Positions 1 through 8,092 of a stretch of 11,903 nucleotides of DNA are shown in pieces. The notes under the pieces are model-generated. The model searched no databases. It saw only the letters and a program-made list of their open reading frames with translations, and had not been told where the DNA came from. The stretch's first letter is position 1. Every line of letters begins with the position of its first letter. Both the position numbers and the translations under genes were made by a program. Origin of the DNA: JAAUTS01 sp038250235 (GTDB lineage: Bacteria > Verrucomicrobiota > Verrucomicrobiia > Methylacidiphilales > JAAUTS01); contig JBBSCO010000073.1 in NCBI GenBank assembly GCA_038250235.1, forward strand, positions 1 to 11,903, written 5' to 3'.

Positions 1-205
1 GCCAATCATAATACACAAGAAACGCGGCGGTGATCAGCATTTGTCCACCCTGCACTATGCTGACAAACAGAACCTGCTGAATGCCGGTGCGGACACTTTC
101 AACATCCGAGGTAAAGCGGCTGATGAGCCGTCCGAGCCGGGCTTTTTGAGTGACTAACTTGCGGGTTCGCAGGAAATCATTATTTGGGAGGATCGGCCTT
201 TTCAA
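1..205 (-). pseudogene. 5'-truncated ABC exporter membrane-domain fragment (runs off the left edge)
   Basis: Reading the minus strand from about 178 down to 1 gives an open frame with the pattern GRLISRFTSDVESVRTG followed by a hydrophobic stretch (VLFVSIVQGGQMLITAAFLVYY). This is the hallmark of the third and fourth transmembrane helices of type-1 ABC exporters (MsbA-like fused permease/ATPase), where a G-x-L-x-SR-x-x-x-D-V/S motif follows the second intracellular helix. In a normal exporter roughly 120 or more residues, including the first two membrane helices, precede this motif. Here the frame is closed by a stop at 269-271 and contains no ATG or GTG, only TTG codons at 220 and 205. The preceding DNA encodes the C-terminus of the CBM9-like protein instead. 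I infer that the exporter gene has lost its 5' end and may be a remnant. The ATPase domain would lie outside the window. A sequencing frameshift would not explain it, because the upstream DNA has another gene in it. Confidence 0.6.
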
Positions 206-1016
206 GGACGAGGGTTCCAAGAGCTTCAGGGGAAAGGTGCGGACAGCCGTGGCGGACGGGCGACCAGTTCATGAAGAGTTCCTCGGACCGCTTGCCGGTG
301 GCCGGATCGACCGCGCCTGCGTAACGGAGAAAATTGGCTTTTAATTCTCCCGGGCTGAGTTTTTCCTGGCCTCGTCGACGGAGGATCTCCTTGGCGGGAA
401 TAGCGATATCCGCGATCCATTGTGTGGAGCCATCAGGCAGAGGATGGCGGGAATTGGCCACGCGGAGTTCCTTAAAATTCCATTCCTGCCGGGTCCACCA
501 GTCGCGTTGCAGGAATTCGTGCGTTAGCATTCGATAAGGTCCGGATTGGGGAGTGGCCGTGGCCAGAAACATGAGGTCGAGCACACCGCCCTCCGGATTG
601 ACCTGGAGTTCTATGAGTTGGCGGGCGTCTCCGACCGGATCGAGAAAGATTTCGACGACATCACCTTCGTAATGTTTGGCATCGTGTTTATTACCGTAAG
701 GCACATGGAATCCCGGTCCGACGGAGATGAACCGGACGTAGAGAGTTTCCGCTTGCCAGAAGAGGCGAACCTCCGTGGGCAAGGGTTCCGGGCCTTTTTT
801 GTCAGGATTGATGGCGAGGCCGAGACGCGGGATGATGGCGGCTTTCTGCCAGATCTCTTCTTTCGGGTCGGCTTGCAGGGCGGGAGATGTTTCAGTGAAG
901 GGAACCGCGAGGCGCGGTCTGGCATCGGCGGCAGGCTCAGGTTCTGCCCGGGACAACAGGGGGAGTATGAAGGTGAAGCCGATGAGAAGAAAGATCCGAG
1001 CGCGGAGAAAAACCAT
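180..1016 (-). CDS. secreted CBM9-like carbohydrate-binding protein
   Basis: This encodes a 278-residue exported protein made almost entirely of one CBM9-like beta-sandwich, the fold that binds the ends of sugar chains in xylanases and is common as a stand-alone secreted domain. The chosen start gives a clean signal peptide (about residues 1-24, basic VFLRAR then a hydrophobic run ending LLSRA). The in-frame ATG codons at 1076 and 1100 would add 20-28 charged residues before it and have no convincing ribosome binding site; 1016 also has only a weak one. CBM9-like signatures are VRLFWQAETLYVRF (about residues 83-96), EGDVVEIFLDP (about 117-127) and WIADIAIPAKEIL (about 200-212). It lies 247 bases downstream of the GH-A-like gene on the same strand, and that gene's product ends in a related domain. 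The two probably act on the same substrate outside the cytoplasm. No catalytic residues are evident, so binding is the likeliest role. The ligand is unknown. Confidence 0.85.
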   Translation of the reverse strand: MVFLRARIFLLIGFTFILPLLSRAEPEPAADARPRLAVPFTETSPALQADPKEEIWQKAAIIPRLGLAINPDKKGPEPLPTEVRLFWQAETLYVRFISVGPGFHVPYGNKHDAKHYEGDVVEIFLDPVGDARQLIELQVNPEGGVLDLMFLATATPQSGPYRMLTHEFLQRDWWTRQEWNFKELRVANSRHPLPDGSTQWIADIAIPAKEILRRRGQEKLSPGELKANFLRYAGAVDPATGKRSEELFMNWSPVRHGCPHLSPEALGTLVLEKADPPK

Positions 1017-1263
1017 CTGAGGATTGAAAGAGAGGGCTCTTGGTTGCTTTAGAATGGGCTGCTTTTTTGCGGTCATCGTTGTCGTCTCAGCGGTTTTCAT
1101 CTTATCGAAATGTGGCCGCTGGGGAAGAGGTTACCTTGTGAATTCAGCCTTGTTTGGAGAGGTCGAACCCGACATTGCTTTTACGGTATGCTTACTCGAC
1201 TATCTGTTGCAATTACTTTCTGAACTCAGGGACTTTAATGTCAAAGGACTGAACCGTAGGTGG

Positions 1264-3987
1264 TTATTTTTCGATGCCGAAAGTGGTCTGTGCGGCGGTG
1301 CGGAATTCCCAAGACGGATTGAAGGAACCAGAGCCGCGCCAGTAGTCGAACACGCCGGCTGTATCGGACCAGTTGCGGTTGCCGCCAACCAAAAAGCCGA
1401 ATCGGAACGAATCCTTGCCCGGATCAAACATGGCCAGTTCTTTGCGAGGGATGGCGATTTCCCAGATGCTGTCCTTGATCATGATTTTTGCTTCTGGCAC
1501 GGGCTGGACATGTGGAAGGGGATCGGTCTGGTAGGCGGTGCGACGATCCGTTTCCGGCCCCCATTGTCGGATCAACTGATCGCCGGAATCCACAGTCGCG
1601 TGGGCAACATAGAGATAATCCGTATCGTAGAAGTGTCCTTTCCAAGCCCAGGGATCGTCCATTTGGCGCCCATGGCCCGGAATACGGTCCCGGAATCCAA
1701 AGGCGAGTTGGACGGTGTCGGCCACATACTGAACGAACTGAAGGCCGCCGGGTTCGCCCTGTTTATAGGGGAGATCTTCAAAACGAGGAGTGCCGACCTT
1801 GGTCTTGTTGCCCTGGCCTTCGATTGCCACATAAAGGTAATTGTCGTCGTAGGCGGTAAAGACGCGCACCGGGTTCTTGTCAGCGCTCTCCAGGGTGGGT
1901 TTCTCGAGGTGGGGATCGAGGAGATAACGTGTCAAATCGACTTGGGCCGGTCCAGTCAGAAGAACGGGTGTTATGCCCTGCCAGTCGTTGAGTTGTCCGT
2001 CGATTTGAATGGTTTTTTTGACGAAGCGCGCAACTTGGATCACCTGGGAATGACTGACGGCGCCGAGGTCGCGTCCTGAGCTGCTGTTGACCTTTGCCTG
2101 AAGCGCGATTCCGTAGCGATTGTCGTTTGAGAGGGCGGTTCCCGGCCACGGGATAGTTAGGTCGAGCAAAGCGCCGGGGGAAGCCTGATAAGGAACGGAA
2201 ACCAGATCATGGCCGGGAATGGCCAGGGACAAGGTTCCGGCAACGATTTCATTCATTTGGTTGTCCAAACGGATGCGGAGGGGCTGGGCTTGATCGGCGG
2301 GCTGGCCCAGAGGCATGGCGTAGATATTAACCGGGGTGAGCTTGTTCAACGCGGCGGAATCGATGAGTTGATGGAACTGGCTGATGCTGAGCTTGTCAGT
2401 GGTCAGGTAGACCGGGTTTTCGTTGAAAGGGATGATCAAACTGCCATTGGCTTGTCTGGGGATTTCGCGTCCAAAGAGGTCATAGGCTTGAACATCTTCC
2501 GGTGCATCAAGGGTCAGGGTTCCATTCGTGTCGATGGTGGAGGCGTTCGATCCGGTCCAGGCCCAGAGCACGGCGACTTTGGTCGGGTCGTTGCTTCTTT
2601 CAGCGGGGACGGGTACTTTCCAACGGACACCGAGTTCTTGTGCGCGTGGAAGTTTCTTCACGGCATCATCGATGTGGCGGGGATTGGCAAAGACCGCGCA
2701 GCGGATGAGGGACTGTTTCGGCCAGAGGTCGGCGACGATGGGCCGGTCCTCCAGCATATGGGTCATAAAGGCAAAGCTGGCGTTGGGATGGGTCCACGCG
2801 GGGCCATAACCCAGGCCCCACTGGGCATTTCCTTGGAAGGCCCCGGCCAAGGCTGTGGTCACATACAACTGAACGATCTTGCGCGCATTCACGATGTTGG
2901 CGGGCGTTTTATAAACGGCCACACTGCCCCCGTGATCGGTGGTGCCGAGGTTGGTTCCCCCCTCGGTGATGTAGTAGCGCTCCAGGCCCATGCGTTGGTT
3001 GATGAGAAAGCCGGCATCAATGGAGCGTTGGCTGTCTCCGGCTCTCCAAGTGAGATCCGCAGCGCCGCTGTACGGATGGTGACTGGTGGCAGAGATGAGA
3101 TTCTTCCATGAGTCGGGATGTTGCTCCATGTGATCCTGAACAAACATCCAACTGTTGCCGGCGATGATATTCAGCTTCGAATTACTCTTCAACGCCATCT
3201 CCGACCACATGCGCTGGAGGCGACGGTACTCTGCGGGGGTGTCCGCCCAGGTCCAACCGAAGATCCAAGGTTCGTTCCAGAATTCCCAGGTTTCGATCTC
3301 CGGGAATTTTTTCATGTGGCTCTCCCAGAAATCGGTGAACGCCTCGAAATCGGCCGGCGGTCCCCATTGTTTAAGTTTGATCGCCAACGCGGTGCGTGGC
3401 GTGGGATCGGCATAGCCAACAACGGGCAATACCCAGGTATTACGTCGCTGTTGCTCTTGGAAGATTTTAGGGGTCATTTTTTGAACATGGGCTCGTTGGA
3501 CTTTCATCCCGATCGCTTCGATGAGATCGAGATCTTTGCCCGTCCGGACTTCTGAGGTGTTGGAGGCAAAAAAGGAATCCTTGCGGACGCCTGGATGGAA
3601 AGGGGGGATGATTCCAAGATGGGTGTGGGCCAGGACAGCTCCGGCCTCGTTGACCGCCTCAATGCGATAGACACCGAAATCGCCATTGAACTCCGCCTTG
3701 GCGGAACCATCGCTGGACGCCTTCACCGATGCCGTCCAATCGGTCGGGTTTCCCCACGCATCGGTGGCCCGCAGGGTCAACGGCTGATCATTCAGACCCA
3801 GGAGGGTGAGAGGGACAGGGGCTAAGGGTGCCTGGCGTTGGGTAGACCATTCACGGTTGACCAGACCATGAACTCCGTCCGCTACTTGTAGGGACACACC
3901 AGCCATACTGTAAAAGGGTTGAACGATAAGGCAAAAGAAAATCCAAATGAAGAGATTATGGAAACCGGCAGGGGGTAGATAAATCAC
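1264..3987 (-). CDS. secreted clan GH-A-like glycoside hydrolase with C-terminal CBM9-like domain
   Basis: This is a 907-residue exported protein. Residues 1-29 form a hydrophobic signal peptide (LFIWIFFCLIVQPFYSMA). Residues 30-125 look like a beta-sandwich, about 135-440 like a TIM barrel, about 440-650 like one or two beta-domains, and 656-905 like a CBM9-like domain (QIDGQLNDWQ, YLYVAIEG, IWEIAIPRKEL). The barrel carries WEFWNEPW, with Glu239 as the candidate acid/base after strand 4, and YYITEGGTN, with Glu342 as the candidate nucleophile after strand 7. That spacing is typical of retaining clan GH-A glycosidases such as GH5, GH30, GH39 and GH51. GH39 is the nearest impression, but the family and substrate cannot be fixed by eye. 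The start codon is GTG at 3987, because the next in-frame ATG (3906) would remove the signal peptide. No Shine-Dalgarno is visible. It is divergent from the GH130 gene and upstream of a stand-alone CBM9-like gene. Confidence 0.85.
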   Translation of the reverse strand: MIYLPPAGFHNLFIWIFFCLIVQPFYSMAGVSLQVADGVHGLVNREWSTQRQAPLAPVPLTLLGLNDQPLTLRATDAWGNPTDWTASVKASSDGSAKAEFNGDFGVYRIEAVNEAGAVLAHTHLGIIPPFHPGVRKDSFFASNTSEVRTGKDLDLIEAIGMKVQRAHVQKMTPKIFQEQQRRNTWVLPVVGYADPTPRTALAIKLKQWGPPADFEAFTDFWESHMKKFPEIETWEFWNEPWIFGWTWADTPAEYRRLQRMWSEMALKSNSKLNIIAGNSWMFVQDHMEQHPDSWKNLISATSHHPYSGAADLTWRAGDSQRSIDAGFLINQRMGLERYYITEGGTNLGTTDHGGSVAVYKTPANIVNARKIVQLYVTTALAGAFQGNAQWGLGYGPAWTHPNASFAFMTHMLEDRPIVADLWPKQSLIRCAVFANPRHIDDAVKKLPRAQELGVRWKVPVPAERSNDPTKVAVLWAWTGSNASTIDTNGTLTLDAPEDVQAYDLFGREIPRQANGSLIIPFNENPVYLTTDKLSISQFHQLIDSAALNKLTPVNIYAMPLGQPADQAQPLRIRLDNQMNEIVAGTLSLAIPGHDLVSVPYQASPGALLDLTIPWPGTALSNDNRYGIALQAKVNSSSGRDLGAVSHSQVIQVARFVKKTIQIDGQLNDWQGITPVLLTGPAQVDLTRYLLDPHLEKPTLESADKNPVRVFTAYDDNYLYVAIEGQGNKTKVGTPRFEDLPYKQGEPGGLQFVQYVADTVQLAFGFRDRIPGHGRQMDDPWAWKGHFYDTDYLYVAHATVDSGDQLIRQWGPETDRRTAYQTDPLPHVQPVPEAKIMIKDSIWEIAIPRKELAMFDPGKDSFRFGFLVGGNRNWSDTAGVFDYWRGSGSFNPSWEFRTAAQTTFGIEK

Positions 3988-4077
3988 TGATACATATTCA
4001 ATGCTTTTGCTAAGCCAGTCAATCCTTTGTAGCAGTGTTGATTTTTTTATGAAAAGATATTGTATGATACATTATAT
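3985..4077. promoter_or_regulatory. divergent control region with repeated TGATACAT sites
   Basis: This AT-rich stretch separates the GH-A-like gene (minus) from the GH130 gene (plus). The octamer TGATACAT occurs twice in the same orientation, at 3988-3995 and 4065-4072. The second copy is part of a perfect 11-base palindrome, TGTATGATACA, at 4061-4071. The spacing and symmetry suggest operator sites for a shared sugar-responsive repressor or activator of GntR or LacI type; that is inference. A minus-strand TTGACT (4017-4022) could be a -35 element for the GH-A gene. A plus-strand TTGATT (4038-4043) with TATGAT (4063-4068) could serve GH130 with a long 19-base spacer. Neither promoter is close to consensus. 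Confidence 0.35.
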
Positions 4078-4155
4078 CGGGCTTGGATATTTGGATCGTA
4101 TGAACGAACTGCCCACTCAAATGTTCTCCATGGCGTTGATGCCGACTTCCCACTT

Positions 4156-5211
4156 ATGAGCTCTCTAATTCAACGTTTCCCGAATAATCCCATTCTGCGT
4201 CCCTCGCAAATAACTCCATTACATCCTGACTTGGAAGTGGCCTGCGTATTAAATCCGGCCGCGTTTGAGTATCAAGGCCGCGTAGGTCTCTTGCTGCGTG
4301 TCGCGGAGCGTCCATCGCCTGTGGCCGGTCGACGCCGGGCCATCGTACGGATTGGTGGGGGGTTGGAAATGGTCGAGGACGAAATTCTACCGGGCTCCAA
4401 AGACACCGATTCGCGTGCCTTTGAGTTGAACGGAAAGACTTATCTGAGCACTCTTTCGCATTTGCGTCTGGCCTGGAGTGATGACGGGATCCATTTTGAA
4501 GTGGCGCCGGGCCCATTTCTGCAAGGAGACACCGCCTACGAGGAGTATGGGGTGGAGGATCCGCGGGTTTGGGAAGAAGCGGGGGTTTTTTGGATCACAT
4601 ACACGGCGGTATCGCCCATGGGTGTGACGGTGATGGTGGCCTCGACGCGTGACTGGAAATCCTTTGAGCGCCACGGGGTGGCCTTTGCGCCGCACAACAA
4701 AGATGTGGCCTTGTTTTCATTGCCCGATTCCGGCAGGCGTTATGCTTTGCACCGTCCATGCGCCCAGGGCTTTGGCTTGGGTGGCTTGGACATCTGGCTG
4801 GCGGAGGGAACCGATTGGACCCATTGGGGCAATCATCAGTGTATCGCACGGACCCGCCCGGGTTGCTGGGATGAACAGCGCATGGGTGCCGGAGCGGCAC
4901 CGATTCTGACGGAGCAGGGTTGGTTATGTATCTACCATGGAGCGAACCGCGATTCACGTTATTGTCTGGGAGCTTTGTTGCTGGACTTGAAGGATCCCTC
5001 CATGGTGCTGGCCCGGTCCAAGGAACCCTTGATGAGCCCGGAAAAAGATTATGAGACGAGGGGATTCTTCGGGAACGTGGTATTTACCAACGGCCATGTC
5101 GTCAAGGGTGATGTCATTCATATGTATTATGGCTCAGCCGATGAATATGTCTGCGGTGCCGACCTGACTATTTCTGGTGTGTTGAAGTCCTTGGAAGCGG
5201 ACGGATGTTAA
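4156..5211 (+). CDS. GH130 family beta-mannoside phosphorylase
   Basis: This is a 351-residue protein without a signal peptide, the usual length for glycoside hydrolase family 130. Enzymes of this family reversibly phosphorolyse beta-mannosides (mannosyl-glucose, mannobiose, mannosyl-N-acetylglucosamine or longer manno-oligosaccharides) to mannose 1-phosphate. Family marks are FPNNPILRP at the N-terminus, GVEDPR (residues 132-137; Asp135 is the candidate general acid), NKDVALF (Lys182), LHRP (198-201, His199), GWLCIYHGA, the C-terminal EPLMSPEKDYETRGFFGNVVF split over two adjoining motifs, and MYYGSADEY. Retention of the NKD and LHRP segments, which contribute phosphate-binding residues in characterised members, favours a phosphorylase over the hydrolytic GH130 branch. 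The frame stays open back to a TTG at 4060, but homology starts only at this ATG, and the upstream part overlaps a probable operator. It is divergent from the GH-A gene and convergent with the propeller gene. The exact substrate is not predictable from sequence alone. Confidence 0.9.
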   Translation: MSSLIQRFPNNPILRPSQITPLHPDLEVACVLNPAAFEYQGRVGLLLRVAERPSPVAGRRRAIVRIGGGLEMVEDEILPGSKDTDSRAFELNGKTYLSTLSHLRLAWSDDGIHFEVAPGPFLQGDTAYEEYGVEDPRVWEEAGVFWITYTAVSPMGVTVMVASTRDWKSFERHGVAFAPHNKDVALFSLPDSGRRYALHRPCAQGFGLGGLDIWLAEGTDWTHWGNHQCIARTRPGCWDEQRMGAGAAPILTEQGWLCIYHGANRDSRYCLGALLLDLKDPSMVLARSKEPLMSPEKDYETRGFFGNVVFTNGHVVKGDVIHMYYGSADEYVCGADLTISGVLKSLEADGC

Positions 5212-5380
5212 GAGCTTTCTGGCCTGTCATTCACCATCCGCTGGACGGCTACCATGGCCGTTGTGTGTGGAGAAAAGAGGCTTGAGGGACAGAGGGGAAA
5301 CACACGTTCGTGGGTTTGGCATATTTCTCGATCCTGCCCGTGGTAACAGACCGCAGGAGTGAAGATACTTACTCTGCCGT

Positions 5381-8092
5381 TCAGGGTTTCCAGCGATAGA
5401 CCAGGGTGCGGGCTTTGCTGCCTTCTTCGACGAAGACGAGGTATTCGCCGTTGGCCCGTTTGAAGGCCTTGATTCCGTGGGTGATGTCCAGAATGCCGAT
5501 GTGGCCGACTTCGCGTTCGGGTTCCATCCAGCCGATGTAGGAGGCGTCGTCATAACGGTAAACATCCACGCGGATACGACGCACTCCCATTTCGCGGGAG
5601 CCGCCGTTGCGCCCGATAAAAAGATAATCACCGGCCACGTCGAAGGACATGATATTTCCGTCGCCGTCATTGCCGCCGCTCCGGTCTTCGGAAGGGGGAA
5701 CAAGCTGCCAGCGCATGTTCCATTGACCGGGTTCCCAGGAATCAAAGCGGCGGATGACTTTACCGGCGCCTTTCCAGTGGTGTTTGACATTGGGGTGCTC
5801 CTCCGTGAAGCCATTGACCAGCAGGGTGCGGCCATTCGCCGGGAAAGAGTAGACGCGGCGCAGATCCTTCATCCCCTCGGGGGCATCATAAACCTCCCGG
5901 TTCTCCACAGAATAAACGGGCACACCGGAATCGGTGAAGCGAAAAATCGGATAGCGGTAGATTCCCTGGCCGTGGGACGCGTTCCAGATCGTGCCTTCGC
6001 TGTCCACGTAATGGCCGACGGTGATCTCACGTTTTTTCTTGGTCACTTCATCATCGGATTGCAGTCCATCACCGTTCAGATCGGCCCAGATGCTTTGTTC
6101 ATCGATGCGTCCGGCCGGGACCGCGATGGCGCCTTGGTTCGCGGCATCAAAGCGGTAAACATAAACCTCTTTGCCCAGCATATCGATAACGTATTGATAG
6201 ATCTTTCCATTGGAGAGTTTGCGCAGGAAGGTGCTGCCTGAACCACCGCTTTTGGACCGGTACTCCTCTGGGAATTTTCGGTGATGGATGGTGAGCGACT
6301 CCGGGGTCCAGTTTGTGCCCAGGGGGGCGTCCCAATCAATCCTCATGGAGGAGCCTGCACTGAAAACCAGGTTACGGTCATCCGGGTGGATATCTGGACA
6401 GTCAATCCAGGTCTGGCAGGCGCGCTGCCAGAGTAGTTCACCCTGTTTGGAATGCGCGTGGAGCAGTGTGGACCCGTTGTTGGAGAGGCGGCTGGCGGTA
6501 TAGATGTTGCCATCTTTATCCGCACCGACGCCGGTGAGACGGACAAAGCGACGCGGTCCGAGGGTTCCGGCGGCACCGGCATAAACACCGTTCTCCTCGC
6601 CGAAACGCTTGGCCAGTTTTGGTTCGCTATCAATCGACTCATAGATGAGAACCTGTTCGGAGGGGCCGCCGTCGGCCACCAGCAGGCGGCCTAGCGGATC
6701 GGCGCTGAGGGCAGTGGGGATGACGCCCTCGGGCAGGGTGATGCTTTGGGGCAGAACTTTTCCGTCCTGGGAGAAACGGATAATGGTCCAAGACTTGGTC
6801 TCGCTGTTGGGTTGTAACATCCAGAGCATTCCCTGGGGGTCGATGGTGATTTTATCGGCGTAGGGGACCTCAAGGGTCTGCTCCGGCTTGAGGTCGGCGT
6901 TGTAGATGATGATGGAGCTTTTATTGGAATCTTTTTCGCGGGTGGCGGCGAAGACTTTTTCCTCAGTGCTGGCCAGACCGACAAGGCTGTTCAAGTCGAT
7001 GTGCAGGTTTTTGCTCTGGTCGCCGATGTTGGCCCGATCCCGGCGGTCGATGCCGCCCTTGCCGGTGCGGTGGCGGTTGCCCTGGAAAAAGATATATTGG
7101 GAGTTGGCCGTGATGTGACGGCCCCCGCCGTGATTGCCGACGCGGGCATCATTGACCCATTTGCCATCTTTGAATTCGGTGACGTTGGCTCCATGTTCCT
7201 CCCATTGGACATTGGTGAAGACTTCGCCGTCCGGAGTGACAAATATGGTGCTGACGTTGTGGGGAGTGTAGCCGGAGTCGTAGGAGGCTTTTTCGCCGGT
7301 GACGATATCGTTGCCAAACCAGGTGGTCGTGTAGTTGAGCTTACGTGCGGGATCTTTGATTTCTTCGGGGTTTTGGGTGATAGTGGGGCCTTTGAGGGGA
7401 GCTCCAGGAGAACGCGGTTTATCCCCTTGGGTTTGGTTTGCAGCGAGGGTCTTTTTGGGATCATAGACTGAAGAGGGGCGCGTTTCATTCAGTAAGGCGC
7501 CGGTTCCGACCAAGGCCCCGTTTTCCACCTCATTGGGCGGCATCCAGCGACTGTCTTTATCGTCTGGAACGAGGCCTGCCACATCGAGGTTGCCTCCTCC
7601 GCCCGCTTCCGGGCAGCCAACGACCAGAACGTAGGTTCCTTTTGAGAGATTGCCCACAGGCTGACTGATCCATTGAAAGCTTGTTTCGGCGCCGGTGGGT
7701 TGGGTGGCCAGCCGGTCGGGGGATCGGGTGTCTTCCGGTTTGGTACCAGGACCGAATTTGACATTAAGGAATGAGGTGGCACCGGGGCGGCTATAACGAA
7801 TAAAGAGGACTGCGGATGGGATGGGTTCTTCCAGGGTAAAGACGAGGTAGTTGGATCGTTCAGGTTGATCGAACCACGAGACAAAACGACCGCCGGAAGC
7901 TCGATCTGAGTCCTTGGATGCGTTATGCCATTGCCCGGATTCGAATTCCGCCCAGACTCCCGGAAGTTGGGCCTGACTTGTGGCCGGGAGGACTAGGACG
8001 ATTAAGCTAAACAGGATGAGGCTGGAGAAAAGGGCGGGAGAAGAGCATGGCGAGCGGAGAATGCGGGGAGAGTTTTCTTCGGGGGGTAACAT
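5381..8092 (-). CDS. large secreted protein with carbohydrate-binding-like domain, beta-propeller and calcium loop
   Basis: I do not recognise a named family. Starting at the ATG at 8092, the product is 903 residues. It has a signal peptide (hydrophobic PALFSSLILFSLIVLVLPATSQA, about residues 19-41), then a beta-sandwich of CBM6/CBM35 type (WAEFESGQW through GTYVLVVG, about 46-160). A polar, proline-rich linker (about 175-250) follows, and then about 640 residues with propeller-like blades. Blade-like strands include ITIDPQGMLWML, LSADPLGRLLVAD and VGADKDGNIYTASR, an NHL/SMP-30-like pattern. An EF-hand-like loop, DLNGDGLQSDDE, lies at about 671-682. The frame is open to 8218 (945 residues), with other ATGs at 8119 and 8167. 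However, 8093-8218 is AT-rich like a leader and 8092 gives the best signal peptide, so I prefer 8092. Extracellular glycan binding, or a lyase or hydrolase on a propeller scaffold, is plausible, but no catalytic motif can be named. It is convergent with GH130 and divergent from the GH63-like gene. Confidence 0.8.
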   Translation of the reverse strand: MLPPEENSPRILRSPCSSPALFSSLILFSLIVLVLPATSQAQLPGVWAEFESGQWHNASKDSDRASGGRFVSWFDQPERSNYLVFTLEEPIPSAVLFIRYSRPGATSFLNVKFGPGTKPEDTRSPDRLATQPTGAETSFQWISQPVGNLSKGTYVLVVGCPEAGGGGNLDVAGLVPDDKDSRWMPPNEVENGALVGTGALLNETRPSSVYDPKKTLAANQTQGDKPRSPGAPLKGPTITQNPEEIKDPARKLNYTTTWFGNDIVTGEKASYDSGYTPHNVSTIFVTPDGEVFTNVQWEEHGANVTEFKDGKWVNDARVGNHGGGRHITANSQYIFFQGNRHRTGKGGIDRRDRANIGDQSKNLHIDLNSLVGLASTEEKVFAATREKDSNKSSIIIYNADLKPEQTLEVPYADKITIDPQGMLWMLQPNSETKSWTIIRFSQDGKVLPQSITLPEGVIPTALSADPLGRLLVADGGPSEQVLIYESIDSEPKLAKRFGEENGVYAGAAGTLGPRRFVRLTGVGADKDGNIYTASRLSNNGSTLLHAHSKQGELLWQRACQTWIDCPDIHPDDRNLVFSAGSSMRIDWDAPLGTNWTPESLTIHHRKFPEEYRSKSGGSGSTFLRKLSNGKIYQYVIDMLGKEVYVYRFDAANQGAIAVPAGRIDEQSIWADLNGDGLQSDDEVTKKKREITVGHYVDSEGTIWNASHGQGIYRYPIFRFTDSGVPVYSVENREVYDAPEGMKDLRRVYSFPANGRTLLVNGFTEEHPNVKHHWKGAGKVIRRFDSWEPGQWNMRWQLVPPSEDRSGGNDGDGNIMSFDVAGDYLFIGRNGGSREMGVRRIRVDVYRYDDASYIGWMEPEREVGHIGILDITHGIKAFKRANGEYLVFVEEGSKARTLVYRWKP

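Noticed and set aside
180..180. ATG overlapping the CBM9-like stop codon (TAATG) as a translationally coupled start for the ABC fragment
   Set aside because: This ATG is in a different frame from the exporter motif and reaches a stop after eight codons.
1024..2079. Long plus-strand open frame (351 codons) opposite the GH-A-like and CBM9-like genes
   Set aside because: It lies antisense to two well-supported genes, has no recognisable domain, and spans their intergenic gap. It is a shadow of the codon bias on the other strand.
2209..3111. Plus-strand open frame of 300 codons inside the GH-A-like gene
   Set aside because: It is antisense to the conserved catalytic barrel, and its product has no family motifs.
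5245..5261. Hairpin ACGGC/GCCGT between the convergent GH130 and propeller genes as a terminator
   Set aside because: The stem is only five pairs and no T-run follows on either strand. The 5212-5380 gap shows no other clear signal.
5477..6241. Plus-strand open frame of 254 codons inside the propeller gene
   Set aside because: It is antisense to propeller blades that show repeated sequence patterns. The frame's product is unstructured by eye.
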